DNA from: Megasphaera sp. UBA5897
GTDB taxonomy: Bacteria; Bacillota; Negativicutes; Veillonellales; Megasphaeraceae
Assembly (NCBI GenBank): GCA_002431345.1
Contig: DJEN01000071.1
Location: 458 to 9,076, forward strand
Direction: 5' to 3'
DNA: 8,619 bases
The notes below the pieces were generated by a model, which worked only from the letters and a program-made list of their open reading frames with translations, did not search any database and was not told where the DNA came from. This document shows, one piece after another, positions 1-6,028 of this stretch. The position numbers were made by a program, and so were the translations under genes. Position 1 is the stretch's first letter, and every line of letters starts with the position of its first letter.

Positions 1-399
1 AACACAGTCATGAAAGACGTAGAGAAAGCAGAACATGCTTTTACAAGCGACGAAGCCATGCGTTATAAATACATGCTGCGGGAAAAAGCTATCCGTGATT
101 ATTATTCCGGCTTGGATGAAGCAAAACAAGAAGGCATCGCAATAGGAGAAGAACGTGGTGTGAAGATAGGTGAAGCACGTGGTCACAAGCTGGGAATAGC
201 CGAAGGCAAAGAATTAGGATTAGCCCAAGGGCGAGAACAAGGATTGGCGCAAGGACGTGAGCAGGGCGTGCAACAGGAAAAAATAGCTAATATTATAGGC
301 ATGCTGCGGGAAGGAATAGACATTTCCGTCATATCTAAGATTACGTCTTGCTCGATAGCAGAAATTCAACACATAGCTAATGAACAATCCCAGTCGTAA
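1..399 (+). CDS. Rpn-family C-terminal module, copy 1 (RpnS-like; 5' end at or beyond window edge)
   Basis: Small protein matching only the part of Rpn-family (PD-(D/E)XK recombination-promoting nuclease / putative transposase) proteins that follows the nuclease domain. Counting from the ATG at 10 (129 residues), residues 15-41 are a charged helix (REKAIRDYYSG is typical of the family). Residues 42-89 are twelve G-x-x-x tetrapeptides. Residues 96-122 (MLREGIDISVI...SIAEIQ) form the helix-turn-helix-like end common in these proteins. No nuclease motif is visible. The frame is open from base 1. In copy 2 the matching start ATG lies 15 nt upstream of the internal ATG, which puts the true start here about 6 nt before the window, so the gene is marked partial. 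It could also be the 3' end of a full-length rpn gene entering from the left; the window cannot tell. Role inferred: partner or inhibitor of an Rpn nuclease, or a relic. Family assignment is from recalled family features, not a search. Confidence 0.7.
   Translation, partial: NTVMKDVEKAEHAFTSDEAMRYKYMLREKAIRDYYSGLDEAKQEGIAIGEERGVKIGEARGHKLGIAEGKELGLAQGREQGLAQGREQGVQQEKIANIIGMLREGIDISVISKITSCSIAEIQHIANEQSQS
133..276 (+). repeat. 12-nt repeat array encoding 12 G-x-x-x tetrapeptides
   Basis: Glycine recurs every fourth residue for twelve units in copy 1 (GIAI, GEER, GVKI, GEAR, GHKL, GIAE, GKEL, GLAQ, GREQ, GLAQ, GREQ, GVQQ). The units are degenerate but in register, which fits slippage or recombination in whole 12-nt steps without frameshift. 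The remaining residues are helix-forming, so a long helix with a glycine stripe is plausible. Confidence 0.85.
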
Positions 400-418
400 T
401 AAAATGAAGGTGCCAGCC

Positions 419-775
419 ATGAACAACACAGTCATGAAAGACGTAGAGAAAGCAGAACATGCCTTTACAAGCGACGAAGCCATGCGTTACAAATACATGC
501 TACGTGAAAAAGCTATCCGTGATTACTATTCCGGCTTAGATGAAGCCAAACAAGAAGGCATCGCAATAGGAGAAAAACGCGGCCACAAGTTGGGAATAGC
601 CGAAGGCAAAGAATTGGGATTAGCACAAGGGCGAGAACAAGGGCTGGCACAAGGTGTACAGCAGGAAAAAGCAGCAAATATACTTGGTATGCTGCGGGAA
701 GGAATAGACATTTCCGTTATAGCTAAGATTACATCCTGCTCGATAGCAGAAATTCAACACATAGCCAATGGATAA
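419..775 (+). CDS. Rpn-family C-terminal module, copy 2 (RpnS-like)
   Basis: A complete small gene of 118 residues, closely related to copy 1. Start chosen at ATG 419 because GAAGG (406-410) sits 8 nt upstream. An in-frame ATG at 380 would begin inside copy 1 without a comparable ribosome site. Layout: helical lead with REKAIRDYYSG, nine G-x-x-x tetrapeptides (bases 557-664), then the MLREGIDISVI...SIAEIQ tail. The nuclease domain of full-length Rpn proteins (about 300 residues) is absent, and upstream DNA is copy 1, so this module was never fused to a nuclease at this position. It begins 19 nt after the copy 1 stop and is probably cotranscribed. It ends earlier than copy 1 (IANG-stop instead of IANEQSQS-stop). 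Own ribosome site, intact frame and mostly silent differences from copy 1 argue that it is expressed. Function not proven; antitoxin-like binding to an Rpn nuclease is inference. Confidence 0.72.
   Translation: MNNTVMKDVEKAEHAFTSDEAMRYKYMLREKAIRDYYSGLDEAKQEGIAIGEKRGHKLGIAEGKELGLAQGREQGLAQGVQQEKAANILGMLREGIDISVIAKITSCSIAEIQHIANG
557..664 (+). repeat. 12-nt repeat array encoding 9 G-x-x-x tetrapeptides
   Basis: Same repeat as in copy 1 but with nine units (GIAI, GEKR, GHKL, GIAE, GKEL, GLAQ, GREQ, GLAQ, GVQQ). Compared with copy 1, two units are missing after GIAI and one GREQ near the end, all in whole 12-nt steps. Confidence 0.85.
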
Positions 776-949
776 TCCCAGTCGCAGTGACATGAACAAT
801 ATTCTTGAAAAATACAGCTAACGCAGTGAGTACTGTAGAATAAATCATTAACAGAATATATGAAAAGCCATAAACAGATGCGTAACACCTATGTTTATGG
901 CTTTTTCGTTGTATGCAATTATAATTCACGCCACGTAATTGAAAGTAAG
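776..949. other. Intergenic region between convergent transcription units
   Basis: This 174-nt gap separates the + strand Rpn-like genes from the end of the - strand molybdenum operon. It holds the terminator hairpin at 863-907 and, at 792-821, a nine-codon frame (MNNILEKYS-stop) whose first codons resemble the MNNTVMKDVEK start of the duplicated module. A 66-codon frame on the - strand across 729-929 runs through the terminator, has no recognisable product and was not accepted. I see no promoter or RNA gene here. Confidence 0.6.
863..907. terminator. Bidirectional intrinsic terminator
   Basis: Perfect 14-bp inverted repeat: AAAAGCCATAAACA (863-876) pairs with TGTTTATGGCTTTT (892-905), around a 15-nt loop. 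On the + strand the stem is followed by the end of a T run (902-906). On the - strand the stem ends in TTTT (866-863) and is followed by CATATATTC. It lies between the + strand stop at 775 and the - strand stop at 950, so it fits termination of both the Rpn-like genes and the molybdenum operon. The T run is partly within the stem, which is usual for two-way terminators. Confidence 0.85.
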
Positions 950-1546
950 TTATCGTTTCTGCATCTTGCTAAGGCAGATATGTTTATCTTCCAGCGTATC
1001 GATATCCAGCAATTCATCCGGACTGGGTCGATATAAATAGAGGCTGTTCTGATACTGCTGCAGGATTTGACGGCCGCCTGTATCTCCTCGTTGAGCTGTC
1101 AGTTCGTCTTTATGCCGGCTCGAAAAAACAGCCGGACTCATAGGACGTATACCGTTGCTCATGGCTCCCAAGGTATAGGGCGACTGACAAAATCCCTGCA
1201 GAAACTGTGTGATGCTTTGTTGGCTTAAAAGAGGTTGATCGGCCGGAAAGAACGCCCAAGCAACAGCACCAGGGCTGTGCTGTACGCCTATGCGCAGTGA
1301 TGCGGCCATGCCTTCGTCGGCCTGTTCGTTCATAACAACGGGTATCTGCCTGCTCCGGCACCATGAAGCTATTTTCCCATATGCCGTAACAACAAGCAAC
1401 GGCCAATGATTCACTTGTCCCACAGCACAGAGGGTATCCAGCCCATATTGATACAACGGCTTATGCTGCAAATGCGTCAGCAATTTGTTGCTGCCAAACC
1501 TTTTGCCCCGGCCGGACGCCATATATATCAAAAAAACAGAGTGCAT
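950..1546 (-). CDS. mocA: MocA-like molybdenum cofactor nucleotidyltransferase
   Basis: A 198-residue member of the MobA/MocA NTP-transferase fold. Likely reaction: molybdopterin (Mo form) plus CTP gives molybdopterin cytosine dinucleotide, used by xanthine-dehydrogenase-type hydroxylases. Visible: nucleotide-binding loop MASGRGKRFGSNK (residues 9-21), EGMAASLRIGV (78-88), the metal-binding segment PADQPLLS (101-108), GDTGGRQIL (154-162) and DIDTLED (181-187). Length suits the family (about 190-200). Start set at ATG 1546, where the last A of the upstream yqeC stop is the first base of this ATG (TAATG). An in-frame ATG at 1651 would lie deep inside yqeC and adds residues with no family match. 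It is the last gene of the operon, followed by the terminator at 863-907. CTP rather than GTP specificity is inferred from its pairing with XdhC and YqeC; close relatives in Firmicutes are often named only nucleotidyltransferase family protein. Confidence 0.82.
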   Translation of the reverse strand: MHSVFLIYMASGRGKRFGSNKLLTHLQHKPLYQYGLDTLCAVGQVNHWPLLVVTAYGKIASWCRSRQIPVVMNEQADEGMAASLRIGVQHSPGAVAWAFFPADQPLLSQQSITQFLQGFCQSPYTLGAMSNGIRPMSPAVFSSRHKDELTAQRGDTGGRQILQQYQNSLYLYRPSPDELLDIDTLEDKHICLSKMQKR

Positions 1547-2301
1547 TATAGTTCCCGTTCCTTTTCTGAAAATGAAGAAATAAGACCTCGAGCAGTGCCG
1601 CTCCGCTGCAGAATATATTGTGCCTGCTCCTGCAGCTCTTTCGTATCGCATTGATTCAGTATGGGGATGACAGGTTGTGTATACCGTTTATGAAGGATAT
1701 CCAAACAGCCTCGTCGCCACACTTTGCTGAATACAGCAGGTGTTAATATGTCCTGCGGACGGACAGGCAGTTCCTGCCAGCGAAAACATCCTTTGCCTAT
1801 CGGTTTTCCTACTGAAGACATGCCAGCCAGGCACAAAATATACTGCGTCTGCGGTACGATAACCGGTTCATGCCGTCCCAAAGCCTTGAGAGATACTCGT
1901 TTGGAACCATCCGCTTCGATAAGAATCGTATCTGCCAATGGATATATCTGCTGAAAAAGCGCATCGCCGATATAGGTAATCTTGCCGTCCTCACAGGGAA
2001 TACCGGCTACGGCAATGCCTTCTGACTCTAGCTGACAGGCAATATCACGGACATTGCCTGTCAAGACGCCCCATTGTGCAGGGATTTGCATGTGCGTTGT
2101 CGTCACGATGAGGATGCGCTGTCCCAATTTCTGTCCTTCCCGTGCCAAATTCGCAATCCACGTCGTCTTACCGCCGGCACCCACAACGGACAGTACGTTG
2201 GGTATATGGCAGCGCAGCGATGGATATAAGGAAATCAATCCCTGCCAGCATGATGACTGTACAGTCCGTTTACCCTTTTGGTATACGTACAGATGGGACA
2301 T
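1546..2301 (-). CDS. yqeC: YqeC, selenium-dependent hydroxylase accessory protein
   Basis: A 251-residue putative P-loop protein of the YqeC family, found with MocA and XdhC in gene sets for selenium-dependent molybdenum hydroxylases; its biochemical job is not firmly known. Visible: Walker A GAGGKTT (residues 41-47), IVTTTHM (65-71), the conserved IEADGSKR (128-135), a HEPVIVPQ stretch (144-151) and NQCD (216-219), which resembles a base-recognition NKxD motif. Length agrees with E. coli YqeC (about 256). Start set at ATG 2301 because GGAGGAG (2313-2307) lies 5 nt upstream. A start at 2364 would add 21 residues unlike the family. The gene begins inside xdhC (32-nt overlap) and ends in a TAATG overlap with mocA, so the three are likely translated in a coupled way. 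Membership of a selenium pathway is inferred from family context; no selD, selA, selB or yqeB is in the window. Confidence 0.85.
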   Translation of the reverse strand: MSHLYVYQKGKRTVQSSCWQGLISLYPSLRCHIPNVLSVVGAGGKTTWIANLAREGQKLGQRILIVTTTHMQIPAQWGVLTGNVRDIACQLESEGIAVAGIPCEDGKITYIGDALFQQIYPLADTILIEADGSKRVSLKALGRHEPVIVPQTQYILCLAGMSSVGKPIGKGCFRWQELPVRPQDILTPAVFSKVWRRGCLDILHKRYTQPVIPILNQCDTKELQEQAQYILQRSGTARGLISSFSEKEREL

Positions 2302-3376
2302 CAGCACTCCTCCATTGGCGGGCATCCCCTTTTTCGCGTCCTTCCCGCCGGGCCCGTACAGCAATCAGTTCGGCCGCAATGCTGACAGCAATTTCTTCCG
2401 GCGTCGCCGCTGATATAGGCAACCCAATCGGCGCATGGCATGCATCTATTTCATCATCCGTAAAGCCATCATGGCGCAGTTTATTTCGCACAAAAGCCAG
2501 TTTGGTGCGACTGCCGATGACTCCCAGATAGTAGGGATGGCAAGCCAGCATCTGCCGCTGTACTTCGTAGTCGCCGATATGGCCTCGCGTCATGATGCAT
2601 ACGTAATCATGACGGGTTACTTGAACTGCTGCAGATAAATCGCTAAAATCGGCTGCGACAGTCTGTTCTGCTTGGGGAAACTGCACGGCATTGGCAAATT
2701 CTTCCCGATCATCAACGACAATACAGGAAAAACCGACTTGCGTCAGTACAGGTACCAGTGCTTTGGCTACATGACCGCCGCCAAAGACAAAAACACGGCC
2801 TTCATAGGCCAGCGGTTCTCGATACCAGCGGGCAGTTTCATTTTCTACTAATCCGCTTCCTTCATGCAGCCAATCGGGCCGTTTTTCCAGCACGCGTTCC
2901 AAGGAACGGCATGTTTCGTCAGCGCCGCATACTTGCATTTGGGGACCGACGACACCCATGGCCCACTGCTGCGGCATTGTCACGTCCAATACCAGCCAAG
3001 ACGGCATATGCTGCCGGCGTGTTGCTATGATTTGAGCTAGGCACGTCAGGAGGCTTGGCTGGGACGGTGACAAAAACTGGCAGAACACATTCGTTTCACC
3101 GCCGCATACGGCACCAATATCGGCAGCATCATTGGGATGCAGTATATACGATACGATAGTCGAGCATCCTGTCTGCAGCACATGTTTTCCTTCTTCACAG
3201 GCTTTGTACTCCGCAATGCCGCCGCCAATCGTTCCTACAGTCGTCCCATCAGCCAAAACCAGTTGGTGGCTGCCGGCACTGCGCGGTGTCGAGCCTTTAC
3301 TGGCAATGACCGTAAGGAGAACCGCAGGCCGTCCTTCTTCTAATTCTCGTTTGAGACATTCAAATATATCTTCCAT
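2270..3376 (-). CDS. xdhC: XdhC/CoxI-family molybdenum hydroxylase maturation factor
   Basis: A 368-residue cytoplasmic protein of the XdhC/CoxI family. Such proteins bind molybdenum cofactor, help add the terminal sulfur and deliver the cofactor to xanthine-dehydrogenase-type enzymes. N-terminal domain: ASKGSTPRSAG (residues 25-35), VGTIGGGIAEYK (47-58) and GAVCGGET (88-95), whose cysteine is at the conserved CGG site. C-terminal Rossmann domain: VFVFGGGHVAKAL (195-207), VDDREEF (221-227), TRGHIGDYEV (263-272), GVIGSRTK (285-292) and the closing IGLPISAATPEEIAVSIAAE (317-336). Length fits the two-domain members; YqeB-type relatives are longer (about 540), so this is not YqeB. It starts 17 nt after modC with AAGG (3389-3386) 9 nt before the ATG. 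A basic tail of about 25 residues follows the family core and overlaps the yqeC start. The client hydroxylase is not in the window. Confidence 0.9.
   Translation of the reverse strand: MEDIFECLKRELEEGRPAVLLTVIASKGSTPRSAGSHQLVLADGTTVGTIGGGIAEYKACEEGKHVLQTGCSTIVSYILHPNDAADIGAVCGGETNVFCQFLSPSQPSLLTCLAQIIATRRQHMPSWLVLDVTMPQQWAMGVVGPQMQVCGADETCRSLERVLEKRPDWLHEGSGLVENETARWYREPLAYEGRVFVFGGGHVAKALVPVLTQVGFSCIVVDDREEFANAVQFPQAEQTVAADFSDLSAAVQVTRHDYVCIMTRGHIGDYEVQRQMLACHPYYLGVIGSRTKLAFVRNKLRHDGFTDDEIDACHAPIGLPISAATPEEIAVSIAAELIAVRARREGREKGDARQWRSADVPSVRIPKG
2302..2313 (-). promoter_or_regulatory. Ribosome binding site that decides the yqeC start
   Basis: Reading the - strand, GGAGGAG (2313-2307) then five bases then ATG (2301). 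The site lies within the W-R-S codons near the end of xdhC, so yqeC translation begins while xdhC is still being read. This supports the 251-residue form over the longer 272-residue frame. Confidence 0.8.
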
Positions 3377-3393
3377 AGTATGTTACCTTATCC

Positions 3394-4437
3394 TTATTTG
3401 TATAATAGCAGCACGTCCTGCGGCCGTACACCTAACGGGGCTTCCAGCTGCTGCGGCCTGTCCGTTTTGGCAAACCGCCACCATACAGCCGGTGAAGCAG
3501 ATCGTTGCTGTTCATAGCGGAATTTGACAATCCATTCAAACGGTTGTTCTATTTCTTCTAGTACGCGAATCGGATACGCATTGTCCGTCACGTACTGATG
3601 GAACGCATGACCGCGCACGCCGACAGCACATATCGTGTCGCCGACAGGATGACTCGTCGTCAAAGAAATGCCCCAATCGGGGACAAATACCTCATACGTT
3701 CCCATTTTTTTTGCAGCTGCGATATTTTTACAGCCAGTCAGTACAGCGGCAGCTCGGGTTTGCGGCTGGGCAAACACGTCTGCCGTCTTTCCAATGACTT
3801 CCAGCTGGCCGTTATGAAGAACGGCAATCGAATCACACAGCTGATACGCTTCATCACGGCTGTGGGTTACAATGATACTGTCTTTTTGAAATTGGCGCAG
3901 CAGCTCTTTCAGTTCTGTCATAACTCGTTCTTTCAAATAACTGTCCAATGCACTGAACGGTTCATCAAGAAGCAAAATATCCGGTTCATTGACCAGAATC
4001 CGCGCCAAAGCCACACGCTGCTGCTGGCCGCCTGAAAGCTGGAACGGTTTCTGTTTTTCCAGCCCGGTAAGCCGCATCCGTTCCATCATCGTATACATTT
4101 TTTCTTTTCGTTCTTGTTCAGAAACAGACTGACGAATACCGCAGGCAATATTTTCTGCTACGGTCATGTTGGGAAACAAGGCATAATGCTGAAACAAATA
4201 CCCAACACGCCGCTTCTGCACGGCCATGTTGATATGCCGGCTGCTGTCAAAAAACACACGGCCGTCTAGTGAAATATGGCCTGCATCGGGACGTTCGATG
4301 CCGGTAATACATTGAAGCGTCTTGCTTTTGCCGCATCCGGACGCTCCCAACAGTCCTAATACACCGCCGTGCGTCTGAAAAGCAACCTGCAGCTGAAAGC
4401 TGCCCCACGTCTTTTGAATCGCTGTCTTCAAACTCAT
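3394..4437 (-). CDS. modC: ModC, molybdate ABC transporter ATP-binding protein
   Basis: ATPase subunit (347 residues) driving molybdate import through ModB with binding protein ModA. ABC motifs in order: Walker A GASGCGKSK (near residue 30), Q-loop YLFQHYALFPNMTV, signature LSGGQQQRVALARIL, Walker B ILLLDEPFSALD, and H-loop IIVTHSRDEAY. Residues from about 230 onward form the TOBE/Mop-like C-terminal region usual in ModC, ending GVRPQDVLLLYK. Start set at ATG 4437: GGAGGG (4450-4445) is 7 nt upstream and the ATG overlaps the modB stop as ATGA. A TTG at 4443 would leave almost no spacing to that site. Order modA-modB-modC is standard. The family is shared with sulfate and tungstate importers, but modB/modA next door and the molybdopterin genes around make molybdate the best call; tungstate use cannot be excluded. 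Confidence 0.92.
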   Translation of the reverse strand: MSLKTAIQKTWGSFQLQVAFQTHGGVLGLLGASGCGKSKTLQCITGIERPDAGHISLDGRVFFDSSRHINMAVQKRRVGYLFQHYALFPNMTVAENIACGIRQSVSEQERKEKMYTMMERMRLTGLEKQKPFQLSGGQQQRVALARILVNEPDILLLDEPFSALDSYLKERVMTELKELLRQFQKDSIIVTHSRDEAYQLCDSIAVLHNGQLEVIGKTADVFAQPQTRAAAVLTGCKNIAAAKKMGTYEVFVPDWGISLTTSHPVGDTICAVGVRGHAFHQYVTDNAYPIRVLEEIEQPFEWIVKFRYEQQRSASPAVWWRFAKTDRPQQLEAPLGVRPQDVLLLYK

Positions 4438-5105
4438 GACCAAGCCCTCCCTCTCCGGCTGCGTTTTTCTACCATGTTTACAGTAAGCAGGACGACAGCA
4501 CTAATAGCCATGTTGACGAGTACCCAGATAAAGGCGCTGTATTCGTCATTAGTCCGCCATAATTGATAGACTGTCGTAGAAATCGTCGCTGTGTTTTTGG
4601 GAATATAGCCAATGAGCATGCTCGTAGCGCCGTATTCGCCCAACGCTCTGGCAAACGCCAGTACCGTACCGGCAATCAGACCTTGTTTGCAGTACGGCAG
4701 GCGGATACGCCAAAAAATAAATGTGTCGGACAACCCCAAGGTACGGCCGCTCCAAGCCAAGGTTTCATCAAAACTTTCAAACGCACCGCGGACTGTTCGA
4801 TACATAAGAGGAAAGGCAACTACCGTCGAAGCAATGACGCCGCCATACCAAGTCATGACAAACTGAATTCCCCATTGCTGCAAAAACATGCCTACGGGAT
4901 GCCGCAGACCAAAAACGAGCAGAAGCAGCCAGCCGCAAACTGTCGGCGGCAGTACCAGCGGCAGTGTCAAAACAACATCCAGTATGCCTTTTAAAAGACG
5001 CGGTGCTTTGGATGCATAATATGCGATGGCAATACCGCTGAAAAATACGATTACACTGGAAATAGCCGCTATGCGCAGACTATTCCAAAGAGGATACCAA
5101 TCCAT
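4434..5105 (-). CDS. modB: ModB, molybdate ABC transporter permease
   Basis: Inner-membrane channel subunit (223 residues) of the molybdate importer. About five hydrophobic segments are visible (near residues 9-30, 39-66, 82-102, 140-165 and 190-212). The cytoplasmic EAA-type loop that docks on ModC lies at about 111-141 (ESFDETLAWSGRTLGLSD followed by FWRIRLPYCKQG). The prolines of LTLPLVLPPTVCGWLLL (46-62) are characteristic of ModB. Length matches the family (about 220-230). It begins 6 nt after the modA stop; AAGGA (5119-5115), within the final codons of modA, is 9 nt before the ATG. Its stop overlaps the modC start (ATGA). Homologues carry sulfate or tungstate, but the neighbouring modA-like binding protein supports molybdate. 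Confidence 0.93.
   Translation of the reverse strand: MDWYPLWNSLRIAAISSVIVFFSGIAIAYYASKAPRLLKGILDVVLTLPLVLPPTVCGWLLLLVFGLRHPVGMFLQQWGIQFVMTWYGGVIASTVVAFPLMYRTVRGAFESFDETLAWSGRTLGLSDTFIFWRIRLPYCKQGLIAGTVLAFARALGEYGATSMLIGYIPKNTATISTTVYQLWRTNDEYSAFIWVLVNMAISAVVLLTVNMVEKRSRRGRAWS
4438..4450 (-). promoter_or_regulatory. Ribosome binding site that decides the modC start
   Basis: On the - strand GGAGGG (4450-4445) is followed by 7 bases and ATG at 4437, inside the last codons of modB. This favours ATG 4437 over the in-frame TTG at 4443, which would sit one base from the site. Confidence 0.7.
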
Positions 5106-5111
5106 GTTTCA

Positions 5112-5963
5112 TCATCCTTGCTGTACCGGGCTGAACCCGACACTGGTAAAAATCTGCATCGCCTCGTCACGCTGCAGATACTGTAAAAATTCTTTTGCTG
5201 CTTCTTGCTGTGTACTGGTTTTCAAAACAGCTGCGGGATACACAACCTGCCCGCACATGGTCTTTGTCGCACTGTCAACAGGAGTTAAGCGGGCACTGTA
5301 CGCATCTGTCGCATAAATAATACCGCAGTCCGCACTGCCTTCGCAGACCTGCGTCGTGACTTCCTTTACGTTGGAACCATATGTAATATAGCCGGCGCTG
5401 GCAACAGCATTTTCATCTACGTTGTAATATCTCAAGATTTTCTGCGTATACTGTCCAACAGGAACATCACTGTTTCCCATAACCAGCCGCACGGTGCCGT
5501 CTTGTAATTTTGCCGCCATATCGTTGAAATTGGCAATACCCTTGGGATTTTCTTTCGGCGTGACGAGGACGACTTTGTTTTCCAACAAATCGACACGCGT
5601 ATTCGTATCTATGAAATCGAGTTTTTCCGGATTGGCTCTTTCATCTTGGGACGCATCGAGCTGATTCATCTGCTTTTGCGCTGCTGAAATGAACAAATCG
5701 CATGCTGCGCCATTTTGAATTTGTTTTTTTAACGTTCCCGACGAATCATAGTTAAACGTAATTTCTACATTCGGGTGGTCTTTCTGATATTTCTCAGCAA
5801 TCTGATTCATCGTTTCTGTCATGCTGGCTGCCGCAAAGACAGTCAAATGCACCTTGTCTTTACCTGCAGTCTTCTGTTCGCGTGTATCTAAGCCACAGCC
5901 GCCCAGTACTGCGACGGCCAGTACCGCAGTCAACGCCAATCCTGCTATGTTTTTCCAATTCAT
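5112..5963 (-). CDS. modA: ModA, molybdate-binding lipoprotein
   Basis: Extracytoplasmic solute-binding protein (283 residues) that captures molybdate and delivers it to ModB. Residues 1-22 are a lipoprotein signal: K4, a hydrophobic stretch and lipobox LGGC with the lipidated cysteine at 23, as expected for a single-membrane-style anchor. Mature-protein motifs: FAAASMTETMNQIAEKY, NYDSSGTLKKQI, ACDLFISAA, VPVGQYTQKIL and ADCGIIYATDA, which together line the oxyanion site in ModA. Start set at ATG 5963, giving a clean signal peptide, with AAGAAGG (5981-5975) 11 nt upstream. A 332-residue reading from 6110 would place 49 unrelated residues before the signal and run into the preceding gene. A 65-nt gap precedes it, the widest in the operon. 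Tungstate can also be bound by ModA-type proteins. Confidence 0.93.
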   Translation of the reverse strand: MNWKNIAGLALTAVLAVAVLGGCGLDTREQKTAGKDKVHLTVFAAASMTETMNQIAEKYQKDHPNVEITFNYDSSGTLKKQIQNGAACDLFISAAQKQMNQLDASQDERANPEKLDFIDTNTRVDLLENKVVLVTPKENPKGIANFNDMAAKLQDGTVRLVMGNSDVPVGQYTQKILRYYNVDENAVASAGYITYGSNVKEVTTQVCEGSADCGIIYATDAYSARLTPVDSATKTMCGQVVYPAAVLKTSTQQEAAKEFLQYLQRDEAMQIFTSVGFSPVQQG

Positions 5964-6028
5964 ATGTATACATCCTTCTTTTGTAATTGCAGGAGGATTT
6001 CTCCTCGTATAGTCTCTTTGCGAAACAT
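5964..6028 (-). other. 65-nt leader between the MOSC-MogA gene and modA
   Basis: The only sizeable gap inside the operon. It carries a short inverted repeat, AGGAG (5991-5995) and CTCCT (6001-6005) around five bases, and the modA ribosome site. The stem is only 5 bp with no T run, so it is not a convincing terminator. I see no clear -35/-10 pair and no ModE-type palindrome, but separate control of modABC from here cannot be excluded. Confidence 0.35.

Larger units (their letters stand above)
1..784 (+). repeat. Direct tandem duplication of a small gene (two units)
   Basis: Bases 1-396 and 425-784 align from end to end. The offset is 424 nt at the left and 388 nt at the right; the 36-nt difference equals three 12-nt units of the internal tetrapeptide repeat. 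In the first 50 aligned codons I count 7 differences, all at third codon positions and all silent. The similarity stops shortly after the shared AATCCCAGTCG (386-396 and 774-784). Copy 1 may extend a few bases beyond the window, and further units could lie to the left. Confidence 0.9.

Noticed and set aside
133..276. 12-nt repeats as a CRISPR array or minisatellite without coding role
   Set aside because: The units are contiguous, in frame and encode a regular G-x-x-x helix; there are no spacers.
729..929. 66-codon frame on the - strand at the end of the Rpn-like genes
   Set aside because: It runs through the terminator hairpin and into copy 2, and shows no family resemblance.
1110..1406. 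Many other long frames opposite or out of phase to the operon genes
   Set aside because: They are shadows of well-supported genes, with no ribosome site and no recognisable protein features.
1547..1651. 35-residue N-terminal extension of the MocA-like protein
   Set aside because: It lies wholly inside yqeC, lacks similarity to the family, and the TAATG junction gives a better start.
4340..4360. Walker A of ModC reads GASGCGKSK rather than the common GKST ending
   Set aside because: The required G-x4-G-K-S core is intact, and I recall variation after the serine in ModC-type ATPases, so it is not evidence of a dead ATPase.
5991..6005. Short inverted repeat before modA as a terminator or attenuator
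   Set aside because: Only five base pairs, no T run, and the downstream genes clearly belong to the same pathway.
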